From NCBI GenBank assembly GCA_023954075.1, contig JAMLIV010000011.1, positions 26,214-90,213 of the forward strand: a stretch of DNA of 64,000 bases, given 5' to 3'. Origin of the DNA: Lysobacteraceae bacterium (lineage in GTDB: Bacteria; Pseudomonadota; Gammaproteobacteria; Xanthomonadales; Xanthomonadaceae). The notes beneath the pieces were generated by a model, which worked only from the letters and a program-made list of their open reading frames with translations, searched no databases and was not told where the DNA came from. This document shows positions 25,769 to 36,490 of this stretch, piece by piece (within the stretch, counting starts at the first letter, position 1; every line of letters begins with the position of its first letter). The translations under genes were made by a program, and so were the position numbers.

Positions 25769-25879
25769 CGCTCCAAACCGGGCATTATCGGCTCAACGCC
25801 GGATCGCCTGTGAACCCGGCGCCCGTTTGCCGGGGCGGTCCCACGCCCCCACCATCCACCCACCTCACGGAGCACACCA

Positions 25880-26305
25880 ATGAACGCGTCGCCGAAGTGG
25901 TTCAAGGGGCTCGCCGTCGCCGGCCTGCTCTGGAATCTCCTGGGCTGCCTGGCCTTTGCGGCCGATCTTCGCCTCACGCCGGAAGACGTGGCCAGGCTGC
26001 CCGAGGCGCACCAGGCGCTGTACGCCGCCCGCCCGACGTGGGCCCTTGCCGCCACCGCCATCGCGGTGATCGGCGGCGCGCTAGGCTGCACCGGCATGCT
26101 TTTCGGAAAGCGATGGGCCTTTCCGCTTCTCGTCCTGTCCCTGCTCGGCATTCTGGTGCAGGACTACGCCATGTTCATCATGGTGGACGGGCTGGGTCTC
26201 GCAGGGAGCGTCGCCGCGCTGCTGCAGGGGATGGTGCTGCTCGTCGGGGTCGCGCTGGTGGCGCTGGCGCGCAAGGGCGTCACGCGCGGCTGGCTGACCC
26301 ACTGA
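25880..26305 (+). CDS. Small four-helix membrane protein, uncharacterised
   Basis: 141 aa with hydrophobic segments at about 9-28, 52-72, 80-100 and 108-132. It resembles small membrane proteins often loosely labelled as sugar transporters in related genomes, but nothing in the sequence supports transport. CGGAG lies about 9 nt before the ATG. It is divergent from the Na/Pi cotransporter gene and convergent with the pirin gene. Confidence 0.75.
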   Translation: MNASPKWFKGLAVAGLLWNLLGCLAFAADLRLTPEDVARLPEAHQALYAARPTWALAATAIAVIGGALGCTGMLFGKRWAFPLLVLSLLGILVQDYAMFIMVDGLGLAGSVAALLQGMVLLVGVALVALARKGVTRGWLTH

Positions 26306-26376
26306 TCCGGCCCATGAATAGTCGAATGGCCACTGTGGGGTGGAACCCTGCGGAGCGCGACCATCTGCGGGCTGGA

Positions 26377-27255
26377 TCAATGGGAGCCGCCGTCCTGCAT
26401 GCGGCCGAATCTGCCGCTGTTGAAGTCCTCGATGGCCTGGCGGATCTCGGCCTGCGAGTTCATCACGAAGGGACCATAGCCCACCACCGGCTCGTTGATC
26501 GGTTCGCCGGCCAGCCACAGCACGACGGCCTCGTTGTTGGCCTCGATCACTGCACCTTCGCCCTCGCGCGAGAGCACCACGAGCTGCCCGGCGCGGGCGA
26601 CCGCGTCACCGTTGACCTGCACCGTGCCGCGCAGCACCGCGAGCGCCAGGGTGTGGCCGGGCGGGGTTGCGAGCGTCGCGCTGCCGCCGGCGCTGAGGCG
26701 CAGGTCCCATACGTCCATCCGGGTGAAGGTGCGCGCCGGCCCGGTGTGTCCGTCCAGCGTGCCGGCGATCACGCGCGCCGTGCCTGCGCCCTCGGGAAGA
26801 TCCAGCACCGGGATCTGCGCCGCCGTGATGTTCTGGTAACCGGGCGGATCGGCCTTGTGACGCGCCGGCAGATTGACCCAGAGCTGGGCCATTTCCACCG
26901 TGCCGCCGCTGCGGCTGAGGGCCGGCGAGTGGAACTCCTCGTGCAGGATGCCGCCGGCCGCAGTCATCCACTGCACGTCCCCCGGCCCGATCACCCCGCC
27001 CGCGCCGGTGGAGTCGCGATGCGCCACCTCGCCCTGGTAGACGATGGTGACGGTCTCGAAACCGCGGTGCGGGTGCCAGCCCACGCCGCGCGGGCGCGGC
27101 GACGGCGGGAAGTCCATCGGGGCGGCGTGGTCGAGCAGCAGGAAGGGACTGAGCCGCTGGCCCAGGCCGTCGTAGCTGAACATCGAACGCACCGGGAAGC
27201 CGTCGCCGACCCAGTGCATGGGCGGGGCGTCGTGGACACCGAGAACCTTCTTCAT
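26377..27255 (-). CDS. Pirin family bicupin protein
   Basis: 292 aa. The N-terminal cupin has GVGWHPHRGFETVTIVYQG, with the metal-binding His pair and Glu, and ILHEEFHS gives the last His. The C-terminal cupin ends before the tail HPF-type segment. Some bacterial pirins are quercetin dioxygenases; others modulate central metabolism. GGAG precedes the start chosen at MKKVLGV. The reading frame is open far upstream but is then antisense to the CDF gene and not real. Confidence 0.92.
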   Translation of the reverse strand: MKKVLGVHDAPPMHWVGDGFPVRSMFSYDGLGQRLSPFLLLDHAAPMDFPPSPRPRGVGWHPHRGFETVTIVYQGEVAHRDSTGAGGVIGPGDVQWMTAAGGILHEEFHSPALSRSGGTVEMAQLWVNLPARHKADPPGYQNITAAQIPVLDLPEGAGTARVIAGTLDGHTGPARTFTRMDVWDLRLSAGGSATLATPPGHTLALAVLRGTVQVNGDAVARAGQLVVLSREGEGAVIEANNEAVVLWLAGEPINEPVVGYGPFVMNSQAEIRQAIEDFNSGRFGRMQDGGSH

Positions 27256-27389
27256 CACTGCTCCTGATTGGCCGCGGGCAGGATCACCCGCCATGTGCCC
27301 ATGATGGGTCCGCCGGGCGCTGTGGATAAGGCCGCTTCCGGCGATCCCGGCGTTGCCCCGGATGCAACGGTGCCCGGCGGCGCGGGCGA

Positions 27390-28349
27390 TCAGCGGTTCC
27401 GATGCGGCGTCGCTTCGAGCGCGCAGTCGGCCACATCCTCCCAGACCACCTCCACCGTGCTGTGGCCGATGCCCCAGGTCTCGGCCAGCGCCCGCTTGAT
27501 GGCGGCCGTCACCGCGCGCGGGTCGCCGCCCGGCGCGAGGCGCGCTTCGAGGGTGGCGGACGGCCGACCCGAGGTGATCGACCAGACGTGCACGTGCTCG
27601 ACGCCGGCCAGGCCCTCCACGCGCGCCTTCAGATCGTCCGCCAGGCGCGCGATGTCGATGCCCGGCGGGGTGCCTTCCAGCAGGATGTGCAGGGTGTCGC
27701 CCAGGAGCCGCCAGGCGCTGCGCAGGATCAGGCCCAGGATCAGCACCGAGAGGATCGGGTCGATCGGCGTCCAGCCGGTGAAATGGATCACCACCGCCGC
27801 CGCGATCGCCGCCACCGATCCCAGCAGATCGCCCAGCACGTGCAGCATCGCGCCATGGATGTTGACGTGGCCGGTGTCGGCGCGCCGCAGGATGAAGAAC
27901 ACCGCGATGTTCACGCCCAGCCCGGCGCAGGCCACCGCCAGCATCGGCCCGGCCAGCACCGGTGCCGGCGCGCGCAGGCGTCCGATCGCCTCCCATCCGA
28001 TCCACAGCACCAGCGCCAACAGCGCCACCGCGTTGATGAAGCCGGCCAGCACCTCCAGCCGCTGGTAGCCGAAGGTCTTGCGCGCGTCGGCACCGCGCCG
28101 GCCGAAGTGGAATCCCGCCCAGGCCAGCATCAGGGCGGCGACATCGGTGAGCATGTGGCCGGCGTCGGCGATCAGCGCCAGCGAGCCGGAAAGCAGCCCG
28201 CCCACCGCTTCCACGCCCATGAACAGCGCGGTGAGCAGCAGCGCGAACAGCACCGCGCGGCGGTTGCCCCGCGTTACCGCCGGCGCATGGTCGTGGTGCT
28301 CGTGCGGCGCGTGCGCGTGTCCGTCGCCGTGCTCGTGTGCCTGCGCCAT
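27390..28349 (-). CDS. Cation diffusion facilitator (Zn/Co/Cd efflux), CzcD/ZitB-like
   Basis: 319-aa inner-membrane metal/proton antiporter. It begins with a His-rich cytosolic tail (repeated EHGDGHAH-type units, residues 4-22), then six membrane helices. The transport-site motifs are DAGHMLTD in helix 2 and MLHVLGDLLGS in helix 5. A cytoplasmic C-terminal domain (about 225-319) contains VEHVHVWSITSG. It is divergent from a phytase-like lipoprotein gene. Confidence 0.93.
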   Translation of the reverse strand: MAQAHEHGDGHAHAPHEHHDHAPAVTRGNRRAVLFALLLTALFMGVEAVGGLLSGSLALIADAGHMLTDVAALMLAWAGFHFGRRGADARKTFGYQRLEVLAGFINAVALLALVLWIGWEAIGRLRAPAPVLAGPMLAVACAGLGVNIAVFFILRRADTGHVNIHGAMLHVLGDLLGSVAAIAAAVVIHFTGWTPIDPILSVLILGLILRSAWRLLGDTLHILLEGTPPGIDIARLADDLKARVEGLAGVEHVHVWSITSGRPSATLEARLAPGGDPRAVTAAIKRALAETWGIGHSTVEVVWEDVADCALEATPHRNR

Positions 28350-28381
28350 CGCGCCCGATTCCCTTGCCGTGTGCCATCACT

Positions 28382-28409
28382 TTGCCACGTTGCGCGCGCT
28401 GGCTATAGT
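28382..28409 (+). promoter_or_regulatory. Sigma-70 promoter of the phytase-like lipoprotein gene
   Basis: TTGCCA (28382-28387), a 16-nt spacer and TATAGT (28404-28409) lie in the gap between the divergent CDF and lipoprotein genes, about 60 nt before the ATG at 28471. Confidence 0.5.
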
Positions 28410-28470
28410 GCTGCCAGCTTCGCTGCCTGTCGGGATCGCGGTGACCCCGGCCAACCGAAGGAACCCCGAC

Positions 28471-29583
28471 ATGCCTGCGACTGCGTTCGCCCGCATCGCA
28501 CCCGCCCGCCCCCGCCGCTGGCTGCTAGCCGCTGTCCTGACGCTGCTGGCCGCCTGCACCGGCCAACCGCAGCGCTCCGCCGTCCCGGACGTGCCCGCAG
28601 GCGATGGCCTGGCCGCGACCGTGATCGCCGAAGCCTTCGTCAGCGCCCTGATTCCCGACGTGGAGGTGGATTCGCTCGCCACCTGGCTCAGCCCCGAGGG
28701 CGAAATCCGCGTGATCGCCAGCGCCAAGCACGCCGGCGTCCTGCTGGCGTTCGACGGCGAGGACGGACGCCTCCTGCAGGAACTGGGCGAACGCGGCGGC
28801 CTGCAGTACCCCAACGGCGTGGCCAGCTTCGGCGACTGGCTGTTCGTGGTGGAACGCGACGCCGCACGCGTCAGCGTCTTCGAACTCCCCGATCTCGCGC
28901 CGCTCGGCCACTTCGGCGAAGGCGTGCTGAAAACGCCCTACGGGCTGTGGGTCCGGGAATCGGCTCCCGGCGAAGTCGAGGTGTTCGTCACCGACAGCTA
29001 CCGGATCGACGACCTGCCGAATCCGCTCGCCCGGCTCGATGCGCGCGTCAAGCGCTTCCGGGTGCACCTGGACGAGGATCCGATCCAAAGCGATACGCTC
29101 GATGCGTTCGGCGGCACCGATGAGGACAGCGCGCTGCGCTGGGTCGAATCGATCGCCGGCGATCCGCTCTTCGACCGCCTCGCCATCGCCGAGGAGCATC
29201 CCGACTACCGCAACCGCGGTCCGCTGATCTACCGCCTCGACGGGCGCTACACCGGCAAGCACCTGGGCGAAGGCCTGTTTCGCGGCGACCCGGAAGGCAT
29301 CGCGCTGTACGAGTGCCAGAGCGGCAACGGCTACTGGATCGCGGCCGAGCAGGATCGCGAGGACAATCGCTTCCACGTCTTCGACCGCGCCAGCCTCGCG
29401 CATCTGGGCAGCTTCAGCGGCGCGGCCACGCGCTTCACCGACGGCATCGCGCTGCACCCGGGTGCCAGCCCGCGCTTCCCGCACGGCGCGCTTTACGTGG
29501 TCAATGACGACGCCGGCATTGCCGCCTTCGACTGGCGCGACATCGCCTCCGCGCTCAACCTCTGGCTCGATTGCCCCGAGTAG
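28471..29583 (+). CDS. Phytase-like beta-propeller lipoprotein
   Basis: 370 aa. A lipoprotein signal peptide ends at the lipobox LLAAC (Cys about 29). The rest reads as a beta-propeller of 3-phytase (BPP) type, with GLQYPNGVASFGDWLFVVE, LKTPYGLW, and FRGDPEGIALYECQSGNGYWIAAEQ near the C-terminus. True BPP enzymes hydrolyse phytate with calcium; whether the calcium-binding acidic residues are all present cannot be judged here, so it is called phytase-like. GAAGGAA is the ribosome binding site. Confidence 0.8.
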   Translation: MPATAFARIAPARPRRWLLAAVLTLLAACTGQPQRSAVPDVPAGDGLAATVIAEAFVSALIPDVEVDSLATWLSPEGEIRVIASAKHAGVLLAFDGEDGRLLQELGERGGLQYPNGVASFGDWLFVVERDAARVSVFELPDLAPLGHFGEGVLKTPYGLWVRESAPGEVEVFVTDSYRIDDLPNPLARLDARVKRFRVHLDEDPIQSDTLDAFGGTDEDSALRWVESIAGDPLFDRLAIAEEHPDYRNRGPLIYRLDGRYTGKHLGEGLFRGDPEGIALYECQSGNGYWIAAEQDREDNRFHVFDRASLAHLGSFSGAATRFTDGIALHPGASPRFPHGALYVVNDDAGIAAFDWRDIASALNLWLDCPE

Positions 29584-29584
29584 A

Positions 29585-29600
29585 GCGGAGCCTGCTCCGC
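29585..29600. terminator. Small hairpin between convergent genes
   Basis: GCGGAG (29585-29590) pairs with CTCCGC (29595-29600) around CCTG, directly after the lipoprotein stop codon and before the DUF455 stop on the other strand. No T run is present. Confidence 0.35.
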
Positions 29601-29628
29601 CGGCCTGCCGCCTGCGTTGCCCGAGCCT

Positions 29629-30503
29629 TCAGCCGAGCAAGCCCGGCGCTACGGCGGCACCCTGCGCATCCAGACCGGCAAGGGCGTCCAGCTCGGCATC
29701 GTCGAAGCCGGCTGCGCGGCGCGCGGGGCGGTTGAAGGGGCCGCGCAGCACGTCGCGGGCGTGGCGGCGCAGGAGTTCGATGAAGGTCGGCTGCGGCGTC
29801 AGGCCGCGCTGCGCGCAGAGGTGGTGGAACCAGCGCGTGCCGGCGGCGACGTGCGCCACTTCCTCGCGCAGGATCACTTCGAGGATCGCCACCGTGGCAC
29901 CGTCGCCGAGTTGGGTGAGCCTGCCGATCATCGCCGGCGTCACGTCCAGACCGCGCGCCTCCAGCACGCGCGGCACCAGGGCCATGCGTTCGAGGCAGTC
30001 GCCCGCCGTCTTTTCGGCCATTTCCCACAGCCCGTTGTGCGCATCGAAGTCGCCGTAGGCGTGGCCGAAATCCGCCAGGCGTGCGGCGAGCAGTTCGAAG
30101 TGGCGCGCCTCGTCGTCGGCGCAGGCGGCCCAGTCGGCATAGTACGCCGCGGGCATGCCGGGAAAGCGCAACACCGCATCCCAGGCCAGGTTGATGGCGT
30201 TGAACTCGATGTGGGCGATGGCGTGCAGGAAGGCGGCGCGGCCTTCCGGCGAGCCCAGCCCGCGCGACGCCAGCTGGCGCGGCGCGACCAGGCGCGGGCA
30301 CCCGGGCCGGCCCACGTCCGCGGCGTCCGGGATCGACGGCCAGTTAGACGCATCCGCCAGCGGCAGTGCACCGCGCGAGAACAGGGCGAAGGCCGCGTGC
30401 GTATCGCCCGCCTTGGCGACCGGATCGCGCAGCGCCCGGCAGTGTGCCGCCGCGTGCTGCAGCGTCGGCCAGTCGCGGTAGGGAGCAGCGTGCGTGGCGG
30501 GCA

Positions 30504-30504
<1 letters not shown>
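29629..30504 (-). CDS. DUF455 family ferritin-like protein
   Basis: 291 aa. The helical core carries the ferritin-like di-iron signature: Glu in HIEFNAI, EARHFELL, and EVAHVAAGTRWF, with His/Glu pairs spaced as in a four-helix bundle. The function of DUF455 is not established; tRNA- or metal-linked oxygenase roles are guesses. Its ATG overlaps the purF stop by 1 bp (TGATG), so it is translated from the purF operon. Confidence 0.88.
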
Positions 30505-31973
<1,469 letters not shown>

Positions 31974-31988
31974 GTCCCAGGTTCCTCG

Positions 31989-32609
31989 TCAGGAATCGCG
32001 CGGCGGATCGGGCCGCGGGGTGGCATCGGCGGGGGCCGATGCGGCCGGCTCCGGCGCAGTGCCGGAAGCGTCATTTTCGCCCGGAACGGGCAGTGCGGGC
32101 AGCCACGCGGCGGCGCGCTCGAAGGAAAGGTGCTCGGCCAGCGCCTCGGGCAGCCACTGGCCCATCCACGCCGCGCCGCGGGAAAAGCCCGGCAGCAGCG
32201 GCGAGGCGCGCCACGCCGCCTCCTGCGGCAGCGGCGTGAAGCCGGCCACCAGCACCAGCAGGCAGCCGATGAAGGCACCGCGCGCCAGCCCGAATCCCAG
32301 GCCGAGCAGCCGGTCCGTGCCCGACAGCCCGGTGCCCTTGACCAGCCGCTGGATCAGCCAGACCAGCAGCGCGCCGACCATCAGTGCAGCGAGGAACACG
32401 CTGGCGTAACCCAGCGCCCAGCGCGCGGTCGGTGAGCCGATGTGCGGTTCGAACATCGCCGCGGCCGCCGGACCGGCGACAAAAGCGAGCCAGCCGGCAC
32501 CGATCCATACCGCCAGCGACATCACCTCGGTGACCAGGCCGCGCCACAGCCCCATGACGGCCGACAGGCCGAGGATCACCAGCAGCGTGATGTCGATCCA
32601 GGTGAACAC
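31989..32609 (-). CDS. cvpA: CvpA family membrane protein
   Basis: 206 aa. Four membrane helices fill residues 1-145, starting FTWIDITLLVILGLSAVMGLW, and contain the family's conserved RG in LWRGLVTE. A Pro/Ala-rich, disordered C-terminal tail follows. In E. coli it supports colicin V production and envelope integrity. It lies 9 bp from the SPOR-domain gene and upstream of purF. Confidence 0.93.
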   Translation of the reverse strand: MFTWIDITLLVILGLSAVMGLWRGLVTEVMSLAVWIGAGWLAFVAGPAAAAMFEPHIGSPTARWALGYASVFLAALMVGALLVWLIQRLVKGTGLSGTDRLLGLGFGLARGAFIGCLLVLVAGFTPLPQEAAWRASPLLPGFSRGAAWMGQWLPEALAEHLSFERAAAWLPALPVPGENDASGTAPEPAASAPADATPRPDPPRDS

Positions 32610-32618
32610 GCGTCGCGA

Positions 32619-33545
32619 TCAGGGATGCGGCACGACGTTGCCATCCAGGCCGAGCCTGGTCTGGGCGTCGACCTTGAGCTTTTCGGCGCGCTCGCGCTGC
32701 AGCTCCGGCCCCAGGCGCACGCGCCAGAGCGTGCCGCTGGCGGTGCCGACGCGCTCGACGTAGCTGGAAAATCCCGCCGCGCGCGCGCGATCGCGCAGCG
32801 CGTTGGCGTCGGCTTCACCGCGGAACGCGCCGATCTGCACGGCAAAGCCCTCGGCCACGCCGGGACGTGCGGCTGCGGGCGGGTTTTCCTCACCGTCCAG
32901 CGACACGATCGCGGTCGGCACATCCGAGCGGATCTTCAGCACCGTCAGGCGCGCGGATTCCGCCTCCGAACGCTGCGCATAGGGCCCCACGCGCACCCGC
33001 TGCACCGGCTTGCCGTCGAGCGTGATCGACTCGCCATAGGCCGGCAGCCGCCGCCCGCGAAGCTGGGTCACCAGGCTCGACGCATTGGCGGTGTTGGCAT
33101 AGCTGCCGAGGTTGACCGCCCAGCGGCCTGCGGTGGCGGCGGGCGCGGCTTCAGCCGGCACGGCCGCGGGCCGGCTCGCGGGGGCTGGCGCGGGCGCGAC
33201 GGGCGTTGGCGCGACGGGCGGCGCGCTCGGTTGCGGCGTGGATTCGGGTGCCGGTGCCGCCGTACCCACGGGCGCGCCGGACACCGCATCGAGACGCGTC
33301 GGCGCGTCGGTCGTGTCCACGGTGACGATGCGGTCCGGGTCGGCCGCCTCGGCCGGCACCGGCCGCTGCGGTGCGGGCGGCGCCAGGGTCAGGTCGCGCG
33401 TCTCGAAGCTGCGGCTGTCGCGCTCGGGCACGCCCAGCGGCACCGCGGTGGAGCCCGGCTCCGGCTCCGGCCCTCCGATCAGCATCGGCAGGAAGATCAC
33501 GGCCAGCGCCACGAGCACCGCGGCACCGATGAGTCGCTGTTTCAC
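32619..33545 (-). CDS. SPOR-domain protein, DedD-like
   Basis: 308 aa. A short N-terminus is followed by one membrane helix (about 7-24), a Pro/Ala-rich periplasmic linker (25-145), and two SPOR-type units, WAVNLGSYANTANASSLVTQL (from about 143) and FAVQIGAFRGEADANALRDR (from about 225). SPOR domains bind denuded septal glycan. The position between folC and cvpA matches E. coli dedD, a non-essential division protein. A doubled SPOR region is less usual than one. Confidence 0.88.
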   Translation of the reverse strand: MKQRLIGAAVLVALAVIFLPMLIGGPEPEPGSTAVPLGVPERDSRSFETRDLTLAPPAPQRPVPAEAADPDRIVTVDTTDAPTRLDAVSGAPVGTAAPAPESTPQPSAPPVAPTPVAPAPAPASRPAAVPAEAAPAATAGRWAVNLGSYANTANASSLVTQLRGRRLPAYGESITLDGKPVQRVRVGPYAQRSEAESARLTVLKIRSDVPTAIVSLDGEENPPAAARPGVAEGFAVQIGAFRGEADANALRDRARAAGFSSYVERVGTASGTLWRVRLGPELQRERAEKLKVDAQTRLGLDGNVVPHP

Positions 33546-33583
33546 GGCTGCGTCTCTGCAAGGAATCCGGACTGGATCGTTTG

Positions 33584-33589
33584 ATTATA
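33584..33589 (-). promoter_or_regulatory. -10 box of the SPOR-cvpA-purF operon
   Basis: On the minus strand the six bases read TATAAT, a perfect sigma-70 -10 element, 38 nt before the SPOR gene's ATG. No good -35 is seen at 16-18 nt. It suggests that this operon has its own promoter separate from folC. Confidence 0.45.
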
Positions 33590-33637
33590 GCGGCGGCGGC
33601 GCGGCGCTTCGGCGCGCGGCGAGGCGCCCGTACAGGT

Positions 33638-34903
33638 TCAGGCCGAGGACGGCAGCGCCGCGAGCGCCTCGCCCACGGTGTGAAAGGAACCGAACACCAC
33701 GATGCGATCGCCAGGGCGTGCGGCCTTGCGCGCCGCCGCCAGGGCCTGCTCGACGGTGGCGTGGCGCGTCGCGAGCGAGCGCGAGAGCAGCGCCCCGACC
33801 TTCTGCCAGAGCCGCTCCACCGGCTGGCCGCGCCCACCCACGTCCGCCAGGCCTGCCAGGTACCACAGGTCGATGCTCGACATGAGCGCCGCGACTTCAT
33901 TGGCCACGTCCTTGTCGGCCAGCGCGGCGAATACCGCCAGGGTCGCGCCGCGCGGGCGATTGGCCTGCAGCCAGGCGGCCAGCTGCTGCGCGGCCTGCGG
34001 GTTGTGGGCCACGTCCAGCACGATTTCCACCGCGCCGGGCAGCACCTGCATGCGCCCGGCCAGCCGCGCCGCCGAAACGCCCTGCGCGATGGCGGCGTCG
34101 GATACGGTCACGGCCGGCACCAGGGCGCGCAGCGCGGCGATGGCGGCGGCGGCGTTGCCCGGCTGCGCGGGCGCGCGCAGCCCCGGGCGCGGCAGCGCCA
34201 GCGCGCCGCGATCGTCCTCGAAGACCCAGCCGTCGCCCCTGGTGTGGAAACGGAAGCTGCGCCCGGCGCGCAGCACCGGCGCGCCGAGGCGATCGGCTTC
34301 GCGCAGGAGGCTGTCGGGCGGATCCAGTTCGGCCAGCACCGCGGGCTTGCCGGCGCGCATCACGCCGGCCTTCTCGCGCGCGATGGCCTCACGGTCCGGC
34401 CCCAGGTACTCGGTGTGGTCGAGCGCGATCGTGGTGATCACCGCGACGTCCGCATCGACCAGGTTCACCGCATCCAGCCGGCCGCCCAGGCCCACTTCCA
34501 GCACCGCCAGATCGAGCGGCTCGCGCGCGAACAGCCACAGCGCCGCCAGCGTGCCGAACTCGAACCAGGTCAGCGGGGTTTCGCCGCGCGCCGCTTCCAC
34601 CGCCTCGAAGGCGACGATGAGCGCGGCATCTTCGGCCTCGCGCCCGTCGATGCGGACCCGCTCGTTGTAGCGGACCAGGTGTGGCGAGATGTAGGTGCCC
34701 ACGCGCAGGCCCGCCGCGCGCGCGATCGCCTCGATGAAGGCCACGGTGGAACCCTTGCCGTTGGTGCCGGCGACGGTGATCACGCGGCGCGCCGGCCTGC
34801 CCGTGCCGAGCCGCGCGGCCACCTCGCGCACGCGGTCGAGTCCCAGCGCGATGGGCTGGGCATGGAGGCGTTGCTGGTGTTCCAGCCACTGCGCAAGGTT
34901 CAT
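33638..34903 (-). CDS. folC: Dihydrofolate synthase / folylpolyglutamate synthase
   Basis: 421 aa. Adds glutamate to dihydropteroate and to reduced folates. The Mur-ligase-type P-loop is VAGTNGKGSTVAFIE near residue 45, followed by the omega-loop region SPHLVRYNERVRI, then VGLGGRLDAVNLV and DHTEYLG. The C-terminal ligase domain has DVAHNPQAAQQLA. The start at 34903 (MNLAQWLEHQQ) matches family N-termini. Confidence 0.95.
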   Translation of the reverse strand: MNLAQWLEHQQRLHAQPIALGLDRVREVAARLGTGRPARRVITVAGTNGKGSTVAFIEAIARAAGLRVGTYISPHLVRYNERVRIDGREAEDAALIVAFEAVEAARGETPLTWFEFGTLAALWLFAREPLDLAVLEVGLGGRLDAVNLVDADVAVITTIALDHTEYLGPDREAIAREKAGVMRAGKPAVLAELDPPDSLLREADRLGAPVLRAGRSFRFHTRGDGWVFEDDRGALALPRPGLRAPAQPGNAAAAIAALRALVPAVTVSDAAIAQGVSAARLAGRMQVLPGAVEIVLDVAHNPQAAQQLAAWLQANRPRGATLAVFAALADKDVANEVAALMSSIDLWYLAGLADVGGRGQPVERLWQKVGALLSRSLATRHATVEQALAAARKAARPGDRIVVFGSFHTVGEALAALPSSA

Positions 34904-35018
34904 GGATCGTTCCGACGTGAAGAAGGGTTCACTGTACGCAGTCCGGCCGCCGAACCCCTCATCGGCACCCGGACCGCAGGCGTGGCGCTATGATCCGCCG
35001 CTTGCCGGAAATTATCCC

Positions 35019-35600
35019 ATGACCCCGCCCGTTTCCCCGCCGCCATCCGCACCCGCATCGACCGCTGACCAGACGGTGCCGTTCGCCAACGTGGTCGAGC
35101 GCTCCAGCGTCGATCACCTGTTCCGGCTGATGCAGCAGCACCACGTGCAGCTTTCGATGATGGCCGACACCAAGGCCAACATCATCATCACCGTGTCTTC
35201 GATCGTGCTGACCCTCGTGCTCGGGCGCGTGGGCAGCCCGGATTACCGGTACTCCATGGCCGTCCTGGGCGTGTTCACCCTGGTCGCGCTGCTGCTGGCG
35301 ATCCTCGCGGTGCTGCCCAAGTACCAGCGCGTGTCGCGGGTCGAGGATCCGCTGCCCGACACCTTCAACATCGCCTTCTTCGGCCACTTCGCCGGCATGG
35401 ACCAGGCGCGCTTCCTGCGCGAGCTGGCGGCGCGCCTGCAGCCGGGCCGGACCTACGAAACCATCGCGCGCGACGTGTACGGACTGGGCACCTATCTGGC
35501 CGTCCGCAAATACCCGTTCCTGCGCCTGAGCTACCTCTTCTTCCTCGCCGGATTCCTGCTCGCCTGCCTGATCCAGGCGGTGCGCGTGATCTTCTACTGA
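35019..35600 (+). CDS. Pycsar-effector-like membrane protein (DUF5706/PycTM)
   Basis: 193 aa. After a polar leader (1-30), VDHLFRLMQQHHVQLSMMAD leads into a helical hairpin in the membrane (about 50-70 and 75-95), a soluble stretch, and a last helix (about 165-188) after RKYPFLRLSYLFF. The D-x-KAN...I motif before helix 1 and the KYPFLRLSY motif before the last helix are features of DUF5706, the effector domain of Pycsar anti-phage systems. No cyclase gene is nearby, so this is an orphan. TATGAT at 34989-34994 may be its -10. Its stop overlaps the convergent gene by 7 bp. Confidence 0.75.
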   Translation: MTPPVSPPPSAPASTADQTVPFANVVERSSVDHLFRLMQQHHVQLSMMADTKANIIITVSSIVLTLVLGRVGSPDYRYSMAVLGVFTLVALLLAILAVLPKYQRVSRVEDPLPDTFNIAFFGHFAGMDQARFLRELAARLQPGRTYETIARDVYGLGTYLAVRKYPFLRLSYLFFLAGFLLACLIQAVRVIFY

Positions 35601-36484
35601 GCGCGCCGGCGCAGACCCAGCTCTTCCCAGGCCACGAGATAGCCGGCGGTCGCCAGCGGCAGGGTCAGCGCCAGCAGCGGAGCCGAGGCCAGCTGTCCCC
35701 ACACCAGCCAGCCCGGCCGCAGCAGGGCGTCGGGGCCATCGAGCCAGACCGCGATCATGCCGGCCCCGACCAGGGGAAACGCGCCCACGGTGCTGAAGAC
35801 GCCGAGGAAGGTCAGCAGCAGCAGCGAGACCAGCCCGGCGGCGAGCACCCAGCGTCCGCGCACGCGGCGGAAGCTCTCGCTCAGCGCGTCCATCGCGCCC
35901 CTGCCATCCAGCACGATCGCCGGATAGAAGAATCCCGCCGCCACCGACACCCAGGCCAGCGGCACCGCGGCCAGCAGCAGACCCATGAGCAGGGCCAGAA
36001 GCAGCGCGAGGGCATCGTCCTGCGCCACGCCCCAGAACCAGGCGACGACCACCGGTGCCAGCGCGAGCAGGTTGAGCGCGAGGTAGCCCAGCGTCGCCAG
36101 CAGCGCCGCCGGCAGCGCGCGCGCGGCGTTTCCCAACCCCGCGCCGGGCGCGAGGCCGCGCGCCATCCGGCCCTGGCGCTCCAGCAGCATCAGCAGGAAC
36201 AAAAGGCTCGCGAGCGTGGCGACCACGCCGAACGCCAAGGTGAACGCATCGGGGCGGAACAGCCCCGGCGCGATCCACGCGCGCAGCGGCTCCTGCTCGA
36301 ACCGCGCGCGCGTCGCCCACCACCACGGCAGCCACGGCAGCTGCGAGGCGATCGAATACGCCAGCGCCGGCCACAGCACCGGCCGCAGGCTGGCGAACCA
36401 CAGCGCGAAGCTCGCCTGCACCAGCGCGCCGAAGCTGCGCGGTGAATCCGAGGGGTGATAGGCGAAGGCGGGGTTGGATACCAT
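35594..36484 (-). CDS. Multi-pass membrane protein, uncharacterised
   Basis: 296 aa with about six hydrophobic helices (near 20-50, 75-100, 125-150, 155-185, 225-250 and 260-285). It resembles BPSS1780-like or glycerophosphoryl-phosphodiesterase-type membrane domains in layout only; no function is assigned. Its ATG at 36484 is just 6 bp from the first prmC ATG on the other strand, and no Shine-Dalgarno is evident. Confidence 0.75.
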   Translation of the reverse strand: MVSNPAFAYHPSDSPRSFGALVQASFALWFASLRPVLWPALAYSIASQLPWLPWWWATRARFEQEPLRAWIAPGLFRPDAFTLAFGVVATLASLLFLLMLLERQGRMARGLAPGAGLGNAARALPAALLATLGYLALNLLALAPVVVAWFWGVAQDDALALLLALLMGLLLAAVPLAWVSVAAGFFYPAIVLDGRGAMDALSESFRRVRGRWVLAAGLVSLLLLTFLGVFSTVGAFPLVGAGMIAVWLDGPDALLRPGWLVWGQLASAPLLALTLPLATAGYLVAWEELGLRRRAQ

Positions 36485-36490
36485 CGGCGC

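Noticed and set aside
35019..36484. Complete Pycsar or CBASS defence system
   Set aside because: Only an effector-like protein is present; the next genes are a membrane protein, prmC and folC, with no cyclase.
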